NCBI RefSeq assembly: GCF_052324685.1
Contig: NW_027506905.1
Location: 1,223,940-1,287,939, forward strand
DNA from: Brachyhypopomus gauderio
Taxonomy: Eukaryota; Chordata; Actinopteri; Gymnotiformes; Hypopomidae
Direction of reading: 5' to 3'
DNA: 64,000 nt
Shown: in pieces, positions 48,550-60,519 of the stretch
Layout of the letters: each line of letters starts with the position of its first letter
Position numbering within the stretch: the first letter of the stretch is position 1
The notes under the pieces: model-generated
What the model was told of the DNA's origin: nothing
What the model saw: the letters and a program-made list of their open reading frames with translations, nothing else
The model's database searches: none
Translations under genes and position numbers: made by a program

Positions 48550-51500
48550 TGCGTGCGTGTGCAGCGATTTCTCAGACAGAGTTTAGTGCTGGTGGTCTCG
48601 CGCCCCCACTTGGCTATATACAATAGATCCCACGTGCACAGGATATGTGGCTCAATCACAAGTTCTTCACAGGTAAGAACTATTCTGAGCCTTTAGACTG
48701 TCCATCCATCATGGCCTCTCAGATATAACTGTTCTATAACTGTTCTCTGCATTTCCTGTTTATAGTGACCATCTTACTACAGACTGAATCAGTCTGTAGG
48801 TGTGGTGTGTTCTTAATGTAATTAATGGAGTTCTAGCTGTGTCATTCTGTGTCAACTGTTGTAGGTGCGGTATTCGTCAGGGCGAGGTGGGGGGCGAAAG
48901 GGCTTTTTGGGGGAGTTCTTAGACAACTTGAAGCAGGAGTTGAGCAAGAACAAAGAGATGAAGGAGAACATCAAGAAGTTCCGTGAGGAGGCTAAACGCC
49001 TCGAAGAATCGGAGGCCCTCAAGCAAGCAAGGCGGAAATATGTAAGAGTGCTGTTTACGTCAGCATTACACGTATTACTTTTAATTAAAACTAAACATTC
49101 CTCCCAGCTTGATTACTGTAACTTATAGGCATGCCTTAAGGGCATTACCGGTAAAACCATCCACTTTATCCAATTTGTTCAAAACTCTGCTACCAGAATT
49201 CTATGGCATGTTTGAAAATCTGCCCACATCACTCCTATACTCCTATCATCTACAATGGCCTGTCTTAGTTCGCAAAACTTTGCACAACTCAAACTTGTAT
49301 TGCTCACCTACAGATTCCTGCACTGTTGTCTGGTTGTCTTGTCTTATCTCTGAGTGTATGTCTTGTTTCTTGAGTTGTTTCTGTATGCTTTGTGGAAAGT
49401 GACCTTGAGAAAAAGAGGATATACAAATTAAATGTATTATTATTGTTGTTATTATTATTATTCTTAATAATACTTTGTACTTATACCAAAAGCCAAATTA
49501 GATTACCAGCAATGATGATGGATCCTGCATATATTTTGAAGTCACTAGAAAACTGTATACTCCTTTCTTAGTATTTTTGTTTTATTAGAATATCTGTTTA
49601 TGAAATGAAAATGTGATCACACAAGTAACTTTGTTCCCCAATCTATGTGTTGTTATCCATATTATATTATTTGTCTACAGAAAACTATAGAGTCTGAAAC
49701 AGTGAAGACATCAGAAGTCCTAAAGAAGAAGTTAGGTACATTATCAGAGACGGTGAAGGAGGTAAGTGCACCAACGTGTTTGGAAAGGGTGGTGTGTTTC
49801 ACAAGAGGGTGGTGAGGGTGGTGTTTCCCCTCATACCAGAGGGAGTGCCATTATACTGAGTCTCAGCATGACTGTGATTCGGTTGTGTTTCCAAAAATAA
49901 TCTTGTCCAACCGCATTACTTGGTTGGAGCTAACTGTTGTGTAATTAATTACATCCCTACCTATGATTAACTGCACAAGAACCATGTTTTGCATTTATTG
50001 AAATGAATAATGCCTAGACGTATCTACCTCCTTCAGGTATGTGCACTGCATCTGAATGCGATGATCACGTGTTCTGATTCGCCGTAACCTTTTAGACGTT
50101 TGGCGGTGAAGATAGCGCCACGTAAAGGTCGGGTCCGTGTGCTTGCAGGGCCTGGAGGAGGTTGGCCGCACGGACATCGGAAAGAAGATTAAAGAAGGGG
50201 TGGAGGAGGCGGCGAAGACCGCCAAGCAGTCGGCGGAGAGCGTCTCCAAGAGCGGAGAGAAGCTCGGCAAGACCGGAGCCTTCAGAGCGATCTCGCAGGT
50301 CGGGCGCTAGACGGACGAGTTCTGAAGATGTACTAGAGGCAGCTCCTTCTTACCATTCTTCCTTGTATTAGTCAGTTACTGTTGATTCTCTGTTATGTGT
50401 ACCTGACGGGTAATCGTTTCAAACAGCAATGATGTGTGTTAGATGGACTTAATGTTCCACATTTACCTTCCCCAACGTTCTTGCCCATTCCCAGTTCCCA
50501 AAACACTTTAACCAAGAAACCTGAATACCTGCTACAATTGTGTGGGTTAGGCTAGAGTAAAAAAAAGAGACTATCTGGGGGTGACTTGGGGCTGGTTTGG
50601 AAATGACTGCACTAATTAATTCAGTTTTACAGACAAAAGGGAGCTAACACAGGGTCAGTTTTTTCCGTGTATGTTCTAGTATACAGAGTAGGTCAGTGGT
50701 GTGAGTTGCTTTCTAAATATACGCTTTCTGTGATCTTTGCTCCTCAGGGTATGGAGAGTGTGAAGAAGGAGATTGGTGATATTGGCCACAGTGGGGCTTA
50801 CAGACCACCCACTAGATTAAGGAAGAGAAGCGAATTCTCATCCAAAGCATCGGGCACTGACAACAAGGTCTTCGATGCCAATGAGTATGTATGAGTATGT
50901 ATGAGTATGTATGAGTATGTATGAGTATGTATCTTACTGTTCCCCTTTGGTCAAGTTCTCCTTTCTGGAATATTACGGAAATTAGATACTAAACTTGGTG
51001 TCTTATTTACATTTTCAGTATTTTTGCCATTGTTATGTCGTTTTCATATGTTGTCCTATGTAGATTATATTTAATGTTTGCCTGTATGTCTGTGTTTTCA
51101 GAGAGGCAATGGGTGTTGTTCTTCACAAGGACTCAAAGTGGTACCAACAGTGGAAGGACTTTAAGGACAACAATGTAGTTTTTAACAGTAAGGCCGACGT
51201 TCTGTGTTTTCTTTAATATTTTTGGTGAAATATACTCAGAGCTGTGATTTTTGGAGCGTGTCGAACCAAATCATTTAGTCTCCCACTTTCTGGCTGCAAC
51301 TTGTCTGTCTGATCTTGTACAGTGAGGTAGTGGAAATGTGCAGTGAGGTAGCAGAAATCATCTCAAAGCTCCTCTCAGCTTCTGAGTAGTGTGTTTGTCT
51401 CATTATGCCATATATTTGTACAACCGCGGTAGCTAACGCTTACAGAGTCAAGTAGCAGTGTGAAAACCCATGAGGACTGCCGTTATAATGTGCTCATACA

Positions 51501-54500
51501 TTAGAAATCCTGTGATGTGGCTACACTTTCTTGGGAGGGAGAAGTACCCAAGAATGCCTTTCACATTGTATTTGATGTGTCATCAGCAGATGGCACTGTA
51601 GCACTGTTTCCAAGCTGCTTTCTCCTGTCTTCTCAATCACATTAGAGGAGACAGATTGCCTTTGTCAGAGGAAGCTTGCTGGATAAATGCCAGTCTTCGA
51701 ACAGGGTCTAGGTTTGGGTCATTAGTCTTAATCCCAATTAAGTCCAATCATGGAGCACTCTGTAATGTACACTAGCATCCCATTGGCTGTGCTAAGAGTG
51801 GGTAGACAGCTGCAGCATGTAAAGCTGCTGGGTTTGACATTTTGAAGCATATCCAGTGGGTCGGCCATGAGTAGGATTAATTCTGAATGGGGTAAAGCGT
51901 ATTGTCTCAAGTACGTCTTGGCAGGATCTGGGTTTTCCAAGCCATACAGTGGGACTTTGAGAACTTGTAATAAATTTTAATCAGCCTGATAACATAATGG
52001 AGTTGAGTTACTATGGTTTAAACTTTGGCCCGGTTCACTCCCATTAAAAGGCAAAATAGTCATAGTCAGCATCTAGAGGAGCTAGGAATCTAGAGGAGCT
52101 AGGAATCTAGAGGAGCTAGAAATCTAGAGGAGCTAGAAATCTAGAAGTCCACTAACCTTCCCTCTACAGATCACACACAATTGGGCTGAAAATGTTAAAA
52201 TTGTGGGCGGACAGGTTTAATCTGTGACCTTTCCTTTTAACAAGGTTATTTTTTCCATTTTTTAACCTTTTAACAAGGTTATTTTTTATGCTGCTACAGT
52301 TGTGCAGTCCAGTCACGGTGCCTTACACGTGAAGCTTGGGAAAAGTGGATGAACCCTGCCTGTGAAATGACCTTTTCTGTTGCCATTTGCAGGATTCTTC
52401 GAAATGAAGATGAAATATGATGAGAGTGACAATGCCTTCATCAGAGCGTCTCGCGCCGTCACGGACAAGATGACGGACCTCATTGGTAAAGTGGCTCCAG
52501 TGGCTACAGAGGCTACGCACTCAGAGAAAGCTGATCAAATGGCCTTTGTCTTTTATATAGTCCTCATTAAATGGTCAGGAAGAGCTAATCAGCATTGTTC
52601 TTCTGATGTAAACACAAGTCTGTAAGGCTTTTGTAGTGATTGATCATTATTTATTGTAGTAAATTCATTTTATGGTCTGTAACTGTGTCTTTTGGACCTG
52701 TGTCGTCTGGTAAAAGTACTGCAATGCAGGGTGGTGGGAAGCTCTTCAAGTTTGCTGAGATTTGCCATCTGGGTAAAGATGTTGGGGAGGCAACCAGCTA
52801 CATAGTCTGCCGCTAGAAAATTTGTATCAATAAAAAAATCCATCAGTCAGGCTTAAGGACATTTAACTTCAGAACTTTTTCACTATGGAATTTAGAGGCC
52901 GGATGGGGAAAGCCAGTGAATAATGCCTCATCTCTGCAGTTATTTGATTCACTTGAAGGGTTTAAAACAAGTTCCCCTTGGACCAATGCGAGGGACGTTT
53001 CCATCAGTGATATTCTCTGACCAGGCAGCATAGAAGTCTTGAAATCATGACTAGGCATTTTTGGACATGTGCATAAAAAAGACAACAGGGCCTTTTAAAA
53101 ACATAGGCCCTGTATATATATATAAAACCACATCTCTATTCAGGTGGGTTGTTTTCCAAGACGGAGATGTCTGAAGTCCTCACAGAGATCCTGAAGGTCG
53201 ACCCCAGTTTTGATAAGGACTCTTTCCTCAAACAGTGCGAGAAAGACATCATCCCCAACATCTTGGAAGTGAGTGACCTAGACATTTGTTCTTGGAGCAA
53301 CACAAAAATGTTTCCAAGTGCGCTTGTAAAACGTCCATCCAAATGTTCCTCTCTGTCCATAGGCTATGATTCAAGGAGACCTTGAGGTCCTGAAGGACTG
53401 GTGCTATGAAGCTGTACGTAAAACATCCAGTTACTCACTAACACAGTAAATAGGGTTTGATTATTCATGACATTCATGACATTGGTATGGACAAGAAGGT
53501 GATTTGAACTTTTCCTTTTGTGTTTGTTTTGTAGACCTACAGTCAGCTTGCACATCCAATCCAGCAAGCCAAAGCAATTGGACTACAGTTCCACTCAAAG
53601 ATTCTTGACATTGACAACATAGATGTGAGTTTGGCTAGAAACGAATTTTTTTTATTGGCAATGATGCATTTTCGACAACACCAGATGTTATATAGTACTG
53701 CCTTGCTATTGCAGTATTTTTAGTTTTATATGACAAACAAATCACTGGCAGTTTATAAAGTAAATCCTTTTGTATTCGAGTAAACAGCTTTCCTCTCAAG
53801 AAGTTTGCTGTTTACCTCTCTGTCAAAGCAGTTGTTGTGTTCAAGGCACGGCTCGTTAACTACGCTCTCGTTGTGTTTGAGCAGCTGGCCATGGGGAAGA
53901 TGATGGAGCAGGGGCCTGTTCTCATCATCACCTTCCAAGCCCAGCTGGTCATGGTAATCCGCAACCCTAAGGGCGAGGTGGTGGAGGGCGACCCGGTGAG
54001 TACCGACGCAGCCACACCAGAACCGCATCCGGCACAGTGAGGTGGAATTCAAACTGTTAGCTGTTAGCCGTGCTAGCCCTTTGATGAGTGGCACTGATAT
54101 ATCAGTGTTTACAACATCAAGTAATTGAAGTAGTTGAAGTAATTGAAGAAAGCGCTGTTTATTTTGAGTCTGGAACCCACTGAGAACTTCAGAACAATTC
54201 CACGAAGCTTCTGCCTTATTTGGGCTGAGGTTAGTGAGGTGGAGTAGAGCTGCTTTGGCAAGAAACACGATGTGTTATAAATCTGACATTACAACGGTCT
54301 GACAGACCCTGAGGGGAGGGGTGCCAGTCTTGAATGTAGAGGCTCTTTTAATAGATCAAGGCAAGGACCAAGAGCTACACATTTCAGAGTTTTGCAAACA
54401 TAGCCAAGGTTAGGTCATTTTATTGCTCTTGTTACATTTTTTTTTAGATTGGAAGATGACTTTTATATTTATAAAAAGTCATTTATACAGAATGCATATT

Positions 54501-54691
54501 TAAAGTGTGTCAAAGGCTCATTTTTACTCATAAGTGTTTATGTGTACGTTTGCCTGTGTGTCGGTACTCAGGAGAAGGTCCTCAGGATGATGTACGTGTG
54601 GGCTTTGTGCCGGGACCAAGAAGAGTTCAACTCCTATGCAGCCTGGAGATTGCTGGACATTTCAGCCTCTAGCACAGAGCAGATCCTCTGA
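47835..54691 (+). CDS. timm44: timm44, mitochondrial import inner-membrane translocase subunit Tim44 (complete)
   Basis: Matrix-side peripheral protein that tethers mtHsp70 to the TIM23 channel in the presequence import motor. Thirteen exons: 47835-47864, 48565-48672, 48865-49041, 49681-49761, 50149-50298, 50748-50884, 51102-51187, 52393-52485, 53144-53268, 53363-53413, 53535-53624, 53885-53995, 54572-54691. They sum to 1,359 bp, 452 codons plus stop, the same as human. Residues 1-50 are basic with no acidic residue and VRYSS at 47-51 fits a matrix-peptidase site. Residues 52-185 are charged helices (Hsp70/TIM23-binding region). The Tim44 lipid-binding domain is about 270-452: GGLFSKTEMSEVLTEIL, ATYSQLAHPIQQAKAIG, MEQGPVLIITFQAQLV, AAWRLLDISASSTEQIL. 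All junctions keep frame. The exon 6 donor lies in a 10-bp tandem repeat. Confidence 0.97.
48519..48564. repeat. (TG)n tract forming the timm44 exon 2 acceptor region
   Basis: TGTGTG passing into GCGCGTGCGTGCGTGTGCAG, so the acceptor is part of the microsatellite. Confidence 0.85.
49090..49463 (+). mobile_element. decayed L2-like LINE 3' end
   Basis: Frames still show SSQLDYCN, QNSATRIL and HITPIL, matching the end of L2/CR1-group reverse transcriptase ORFs (S-x-LDYCN ... QNSAAR ... HITPVL). The fragment ends with ATACAAATTAAATGTATTAT and a TTATTATT tail as in L2 elements. Frameshifted and inactive. Sits in timm44 intron 3. Confidence 0.7.
50881..50932 (+). repeat. timm44: 10-bp tandem repeat of the timm44 exon 6 donor
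   Basis: Five copies of ATGAGTATGT, so the sequence GA/GTATGT recurs every 10 nt. The first copy is the frame-preserving donor; reading through meets TGA within the second copy. Confidence 0.9.
51188..52392 (+). other. timm44 intron 7
   Basis: Unique except a 17-bp CTAGAGGAGCTAGGAAT repeat, about four copies, at 52070-52147, and a duplicated CCTTTTAACAAGGTTATTTT at about 52232-52288. Confidence 0.75.
53625..53884 (+). other. timm44 intron 11
   Basis: AT-rich unique intron, no feature. Confidence 0.6.
53996..54571 (+). other. timm44 intron 12
   Basis: Unique intron with a (GTAATTGAA) mini-repeat at 54118-54145. Confidence 0.6.
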
Positions 54692-55306
54692 GAACTTCCA
54701 ACAAACACACACAGACACACACACACCTCCACACACACACACACACACCACCCAAGGGTTAGAAAGGAGGAAAGCATCAGTACACACCAACGTACCTCCG
54801 TCTGGGAGTACATTATAGGGGCTTCCGGTCCAGTCAGCCCGGCCTTGACCACCAGCTGGTGCCACGTGGACCTCCCCCAGAAGCCTGCCTGGACTATGGG
54901 ACCTGACTGGCCACCCTGAACACAGGTGCTGCCTGTGTTCTGTCGTTGGATTGATACTAATGTCACACGGTTGGATGTGCAGGTGACTCTCCAATGACTA
55001 TCCTGAAATAGAGAGAAACTCCATGTGTTCAGTTTCTGGCACTCAGGAGGGAGTCAGTGAAAAAATAAATGGTAAATCAGTGCTACTTTTACAGACTGAG
55101 AAATCGAAAGTCACGGTTCAGGGAGATTTACTAACTTTTGCTACACTGAGAGAAAGCTCAAGGGACACAGAAACCTACAGTTACCAAGGCAACCTCTGTA
55201 GCCTTGTCAATATTTTTGCCCAAACTAACTCTTTAAAGACATTTCTTAGCACCTATCAAAATAACTGAGATTTGTATAAAGTAACTAATCCTATGATTTA
55301 AAATTA

Positions 55307-55312
55307 AATAAA
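55307..55312 (+). terminator. timm44: timm44 polyadenylation signal AATAAA
   Basis: ATTAAATAAAG 616 bp after the stop; 3' UTR 54692-55330 includes a CA/CTCC patch at 54700-54750. Confidence 0.65.
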
Positions 55313-55330
55313 GTATTCATGATCTTTATT

Positions 55331-57535
55331 GGATATACCAAGACATAAGAACACTTATGTCAAACTAACATAAGTTAGGACGGTCCCTAGATTCAGACGG
55401 TCCCTAGATTCAGACAGAGAGTCTGGTGTGTGTTTGTCATGCATTATCTGCATGCGGTTTCCTAACGGGTTCTGATGTGTGAAGTAGAAGCCGAATGTCA
55501 GTCATCTTTCATGCAGCGCCTCAGTCAGCGAGTAAGTGTTCAAAATGTTCAGCATAAAGTCCCGATGCCACACTTGACACGTGTCAGAAGGCTATTTGAA
55601 CACACTTCATATACGCACCGGAGCAGACTTGATTCACCTTTTCCGACCTCACTGAAGTGGTCATTTGGTTTCATTGTGAGATGATTTATGAGAAATTCCC
55701 CTTTTCTGAGGCACAGTCACGGCTTTACCCAGCTTCTCCATCTTACGGCGGGAGGAATCTCCCTTGAAAAGTGCTGTATTTATGACCTGGGAAAACCAAT
55801 GAAACATGGGGTTATTTGCCAAAATGGGGGACGTGCCCTTTTGATGCCTGCCTTACCATTGTACATGCGGAGTACAGATTGGACCTGAATGAAGTTGTAT
55901 TGTGGGTGCACTTTTCCAATCCAATAAAGCTTCAGTTATGTGAGGCTAACGAATGAGCCCACGTTGTCGATATTGGCGATGCCTTACTTACACTGATCAT
56001 CCCAAGATGGTGGATGTACACCTCATTAGCAGATGAACAACACTACAAACAGCAGACAGGTGTCTGTAATCCTTATATCAAACACTGCTCTAGCTGCAAA
56101 ACACAGATGTCCTCCACTGCTAAATTCCACGATATGCAGAGTAAGGGGCACATGCTGTTTGGTGCATGAGAATAGGGGGGGCTGTAGCATGTAGGCGGGG
56201 TCAGATTCATACCCACAGCCATCGTGGGTGGGGGCCTGATGAACAAGGCGGTGCGTTCATCCGTCGCTGGGCTTGGCCCAGGCTATTAAGGGCCTGTCTG
56301 CAGTGATGAATCCCCCTGCTGGGAACGGTCTGCTGAGACCTGCAGCTCCTGGTCACCACCCCCATCCCTCTGAGCACGACCTCGAAAAAGTTCTCCACCG
56401 GTGCCGGCAAACGACCCAGTCCTCCGCAGTCTCGCCCGGCGTTCAGCGGAGCATCAGCGTGTTCATGGATATTGGTTCTGATGTTCATGGGTGTGCACGC
56501 GGGCAGAGCCAGCAACGGGTTTGGAACTAATGAGAGGGCCTGGGTCTGGATAACAAGCTCACAGTGTGAAGGTAATTAGAATAAGCAAGTACATATGCAA
56601 GCGTCACAAGCCATTCGCATGCACACACGCCCCTTAATGAGAGCTTATCTCGCTATTTTCTCAGGCCCACACAAACAGACCATAACTCATGCGTATGAGA
56701 ATAAGGCAAAATCATTGTTATTTGTCTGACGAATGTTGAATTGATCTAAAAGTTTACCATGACAAATTCGTCGAAGCGTTTTGTGATTGAGAAAAAAACG
56801 CTCCAATCCAATGGAAAAAAGACTTGGGTTTGTTACTTTCATTTTATTATTCTTATGATGCTGTATGTGCTGACCAGCCATTTTGATTTCTTCAGCAATA
56901 CTGCATTTTTGAGACAATATTAATACCAATATATGTATCCTGTCACAAATATGTGCATTAATTTTTTAATTTTGCTACTACGAATTCCCATAGTTTCACA
57001 TGGAAGTATTAAACGTCAAAAGAGTTTTGCGGATGAAGCAGAGGGGTCAGTGTGGTCATGAATAATTCCTCCTGTAGCCACACACAGTTGAGGTCATCAC
57101 TACATCCAAAGCGAAAGCCTGCTAGATATTGGAAGTGTGTGTTGCAGGAGAATGCCATGAAATAAAAACCACACCTCTGACCGGTTCTGAAAGGCAGATG
57201 GAAGATAGAGACGTGCAGAACTTCGAGGATTGTGTATTAGAGGCACGTTGTCAGTACTCCAGTACCTAACAGATGGTGGATTACAGGCATGTAACGCTCG
57301 TATGACACTCGTGTCGTAATTTAAGCTGATCACACCCGGCATGGATGCCACCTCTAGCCATAATGGCAGATTATTTACGAGAATCTATTATTTTGGTCGT
57401 CAAGGCAACAGTGGCAAATGCTGTTTGTATCGATCAGCTGGTCTCCTGCCTGCTTGACCACACGTCGTTTGTGGCTTTCAGGAGAACAGTTTGTCACTGG
57501 ATTTAAGGCAGAAAGTAGATCTGCCTGGGACACAC
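55331..57535. other. intergenic, no recognised gene
   Basis: Unique DNA. A minus-strand frame at 56207-56515 has no recognised similarity. Octamer-like ATATGCAA and ATTCGCAT occur at 56595-56620. Nothing else supported. Confidence 0.5.
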
Positions 57536-57585
57536 ACTCCGGACACACACTCCGGACACACACTCCACACTGACCTGATTTCTGA
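57536..57585. repeat. 16-bp tandem repeat, 3 copies
   Basis: GGACACACACTCC units at 57541-57570. Confidence 0.85.
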
Positions 57586-58240
57586 AGGTGCTCAACACAC
57601 CACAGCTCTCTGGTTGTAAATCCGAGCTCTCACACCACTACAACCACAAATGGCTTCATAAGTCGTGCGAGAGTGTCACCCACTAAGGGAACACCTTCAT
57701 AAATATCTGACATGATAACGGCGTTATGGAAGAGTACATCTTGATGTCAAAAGTTATTTCTCAGAGACCCAATTCCATTGACATCTGTGATGTACTGTAT
57801 GTTTAGCACCTACTTGAGAGCCCTTTTTTGTATTATGACAAATTAGTTTTGGTAGCCCATGGACTCAGAAAAATGACACCTGCATTCAATAAAAAGAAAA
57901 ACCCACATGAATGCACAAATTTTTCAGTCAATTAAAATTCCTTACATAAGAGAAGCTCGATGGGGCACCTGCACAGTTTCTTGTCTGCTCTGCCCCAGCA
58001 CACCTGATCCAGCTTGTGATGGTCTTAATAATCACCTGGATTACGTATTGGCGACAGAGTGAACCTGAAACTGTGCGGGGCCGTGGTTGTCCAGGGGACG
58101 ACTTGAGAAACATGCAATTAGCACAGAAGGTGTGTGAGCCCTGCACAGCCTTCTGGGGACTGTTTGGAAGGTGCAGTGGGAGAAATGTCTCCAAGGAACA
58201 AGCAGAGAATGAATTCGCATTCATCAGCCCTCACAGCTGC
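57586..58240. other. intergenic, no recognised gene
   Basis: Unique sequence without coding similarity. Confidence 0.55.
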
Positions 58241-58512
58241 GTGCGCGTGCGTGTGTGTATGTGTGTGTGCGCATGTGTGTGCGTGTTTGTGTGTGTGTGT
58301 GCGCATGTGTGTGCGTGTTTGTGTGTGTGTGTGCGCATGTGTGTGCGTGTTTGTGTGTGTGTGTGTGTGCGTGTGTGTGCTTGTCTGTGTGTGTGTGTGT
58401 TTATGTGCATGTGTGTGCGTGTTTGTCTGTGTTTGTGTCTGTGTGTCTGTGCGCGTGTGTGTGTGCGCATGTGTGTGCGTGTTTGTCTGTGTGTGTGTGT
58501 TTCTGTGTCTCC
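58240..58512. repeat. complex (TG)n/(TGCG)n tract
   Basis: About 270 bp of TGTGTG with regular GCGCATGTGTGTGCGTGTTT units of 34-36 bp near 58268-58345, then decaying TCTG variants. Confidence 0.93.
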
Positions 58513-59268
58513 TCCTCAGGGCTGGGTCATGACCGAGACTCTATGCTGGCCCTGGCTGTCATCCACCAGTGACGCTTTGCTCTGCTACAGTGACGGCTCC
58601 TCTATACATATATAAACTACAGCCAGAAGCAATGGGGCCAGTTTCACCACAGACTACATAAAGCAAGCATAAAATGCCAAAACATGGCAAATCTTGTGTG
58701 GTATGGTTTGGGGACATAGATACACAGTAGATACATATCTATCTACTGTGTCTTCATTTTCTTACAAGCAAATTAATGAGAAAGTAGACAACACCTTGAA
58801 ACCTAAAGGTCTGTAGGGCATTTGTATAGTAAAATCAAATCAAAATACATTTTCAAACTGGTTTGAATAAGTTAAACATCGTGCCCTTAAAGTCTGCTTT
58901 ATTTTGGCATGTTCCTGCTTCGTGACGCCTTTGTTATTGAAAAACAGTGGAGTGACACGTTAAGACTGAGTAAAGCATGCGAGACGAGAGTCTCGAGACC
59001 CAGAGAAATCCCCTGGGATAAGATCCTGTCAGATTACATGGGTCACAATCACTATTATCTGGGCTGAGTTTTCCCAAGGACTGTCAATTCCCTTTTAACA
59101 CACGCTGTAATAGGTACAATGATGTCAGCTCTGCAGTGCTTCTGGGAAACCATGCCCTGGATAGAAGGACTCTAAAAATTTCAGTGTGGAGGGATTGGAT
59201 GTCTCTTAGTGATCTTACGTTTGATGCCTCTGCTCGCAGGGAGTTCCCTGTATTATTGACCTGTATGT
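58513..59268. other. intergenic, no recognised gene
   Basis: Unique; short inverted GTAGATACATATCTATCTAC near 58727-58746. Confidence 0.55.
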
Positions 59269-59275
59269 GTGCGTG

Positions 59276-59765
59276 TGCATTTACATTTACATTTACATTT
59301 ATGGCATTTAGCAGACGCTCTTATCCAGAGCGACTTACAAAAGTGCTATGTAGTTGCTTGGAATCTCCAAGGTAGAATAGATAGTCCTGAACACAAGGTA
59401 CTCTAAGCTGGAAAAACCACTAGACGAAAGTCAAATGATACCTAACAATTATACCTGAATATACACATCCCCTGAGGAAAAAGACAGTAAACAATTCCTA
59501 TAACCCAATTATGCACAATACCTGAGGAAAGAGACGATAAAGCACAATAGACAAAGCATAATTATGCAAAGTGCACTTGAAAGAGGTGGGTCTTCAGTCG
59601 GCGTCTGAAGACAGCAAGTGACTCCGATGTTCGGACACACAAGGGAAGTTCATTCCACCACCTTGGAGCCAGGACAGAGAAAAGTCTGGATGCTTGTCTC
59701 CCATGTGTCCTGGATGATGGAGGGTCAAGACGAGACATACTTGAGGCAAGCGCCGCTCAAGCCAA
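59276..59765. mobile_element. teleost interspersed repeat (family unassigned)
   Basis: Begins with TTTACA repeats and GGCATTTAGCAGACGCTCTT, continues through ATCCAGAGCGACTTACAAA, then AAGAGGTGGGTCTTCAG and GGGAAGTTCATTCCACCACC. These segments recur widely in fish genomes. It is cut on the right by a TG microsatellite. I cannot name the superfamily with confidence. Confidence 0.7.
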
Positions 59766-59774
59766 CTGCAACAC

Positions 59775-59775
<1 letters not shown>

Positions 59776-59825
<50 letters not shown>
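59776..59825. repeat. (GT)n microsatellite
   Basis: Flanked by GCGTGTGCG and GCGCGCGTGCG. Confidence 0.94.
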
Positions 59826-60040
59826 CGTATAAGCAACAGGTGTATTTTTGCTCTTGAAGGCCACAGACATTCAACTACTCTGTACGAATTTAACGTGTGG
59901 TCCAGGACTACTATTTCAAACCAGATATGTTCACAGGAATAGCCTTATGCTGATCTGAGACTAGTACATCGTCACTCTTCCAGTGGACTACACTGTATTT
60001 GGGGAGGGAATCATCTGATTCTGTATCAGTGATTAACGGT

Positions 60041-60400
60041 AGGCCTATGTATGTAGTGCCCTGTGGTGTCTGGCGGAATAAATAGCCGCATTAAGCGTGT
60101 TGCAATTGGCTTGAGCGGCGCTTACAGGCCTATGAAACGTGCAGGCCGGCGGAGCGGCTCTCCTGCGCCGTGATGAATGAGCTCCACTCCTCCGTTAAGC
60201 ATATTAAAGTCGGATCGCCTGATAGATGGCGCGATGAAGAAGAGGAGGAGGAGGGAGATAGAGAGATCTGCGAATCGCGCGACACCTTTGATAAAATATG
60301 AAAAGGGAGGAAATTAAATCCTAGACAAAAATATAAAAATAATCCTTGGTTAGTTTTTCGCACACCGATGACTGATTAGAAGAACAGACCCAATCTGAAT
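60041..60400. other. unique intergenic block, possible conserved noncoding element
   Basis: Non-repetitive, with a Glu-codon-like GGAGGA run at 60240-60256; no coding similarity. Candidate only. Confidence 0.3.
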
Positions 60401-60439
60401 GTTTAATGACGCAGTCCAGGATTGTGCCTAAATAAGAAT

Positions 60440-60442
60440 AAT

Positions 60443-60508
<66 letters not shown>
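60440..60508. repeat. (TAA)n microsatellite, ~23 units
   Basis: Near-perfect trinucleotide run. Confidence 0.97.
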
Positions 60509-60509
<1 letters not shown>

Positions 60510-60519
60510 TTCTGCGCGA

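Noticed and set aside
56207..56530. Overlapping 85-102-codon frames on both strands
   Set aside because: No recognised domain, no splice context; likely chance in GC-rich DNA.
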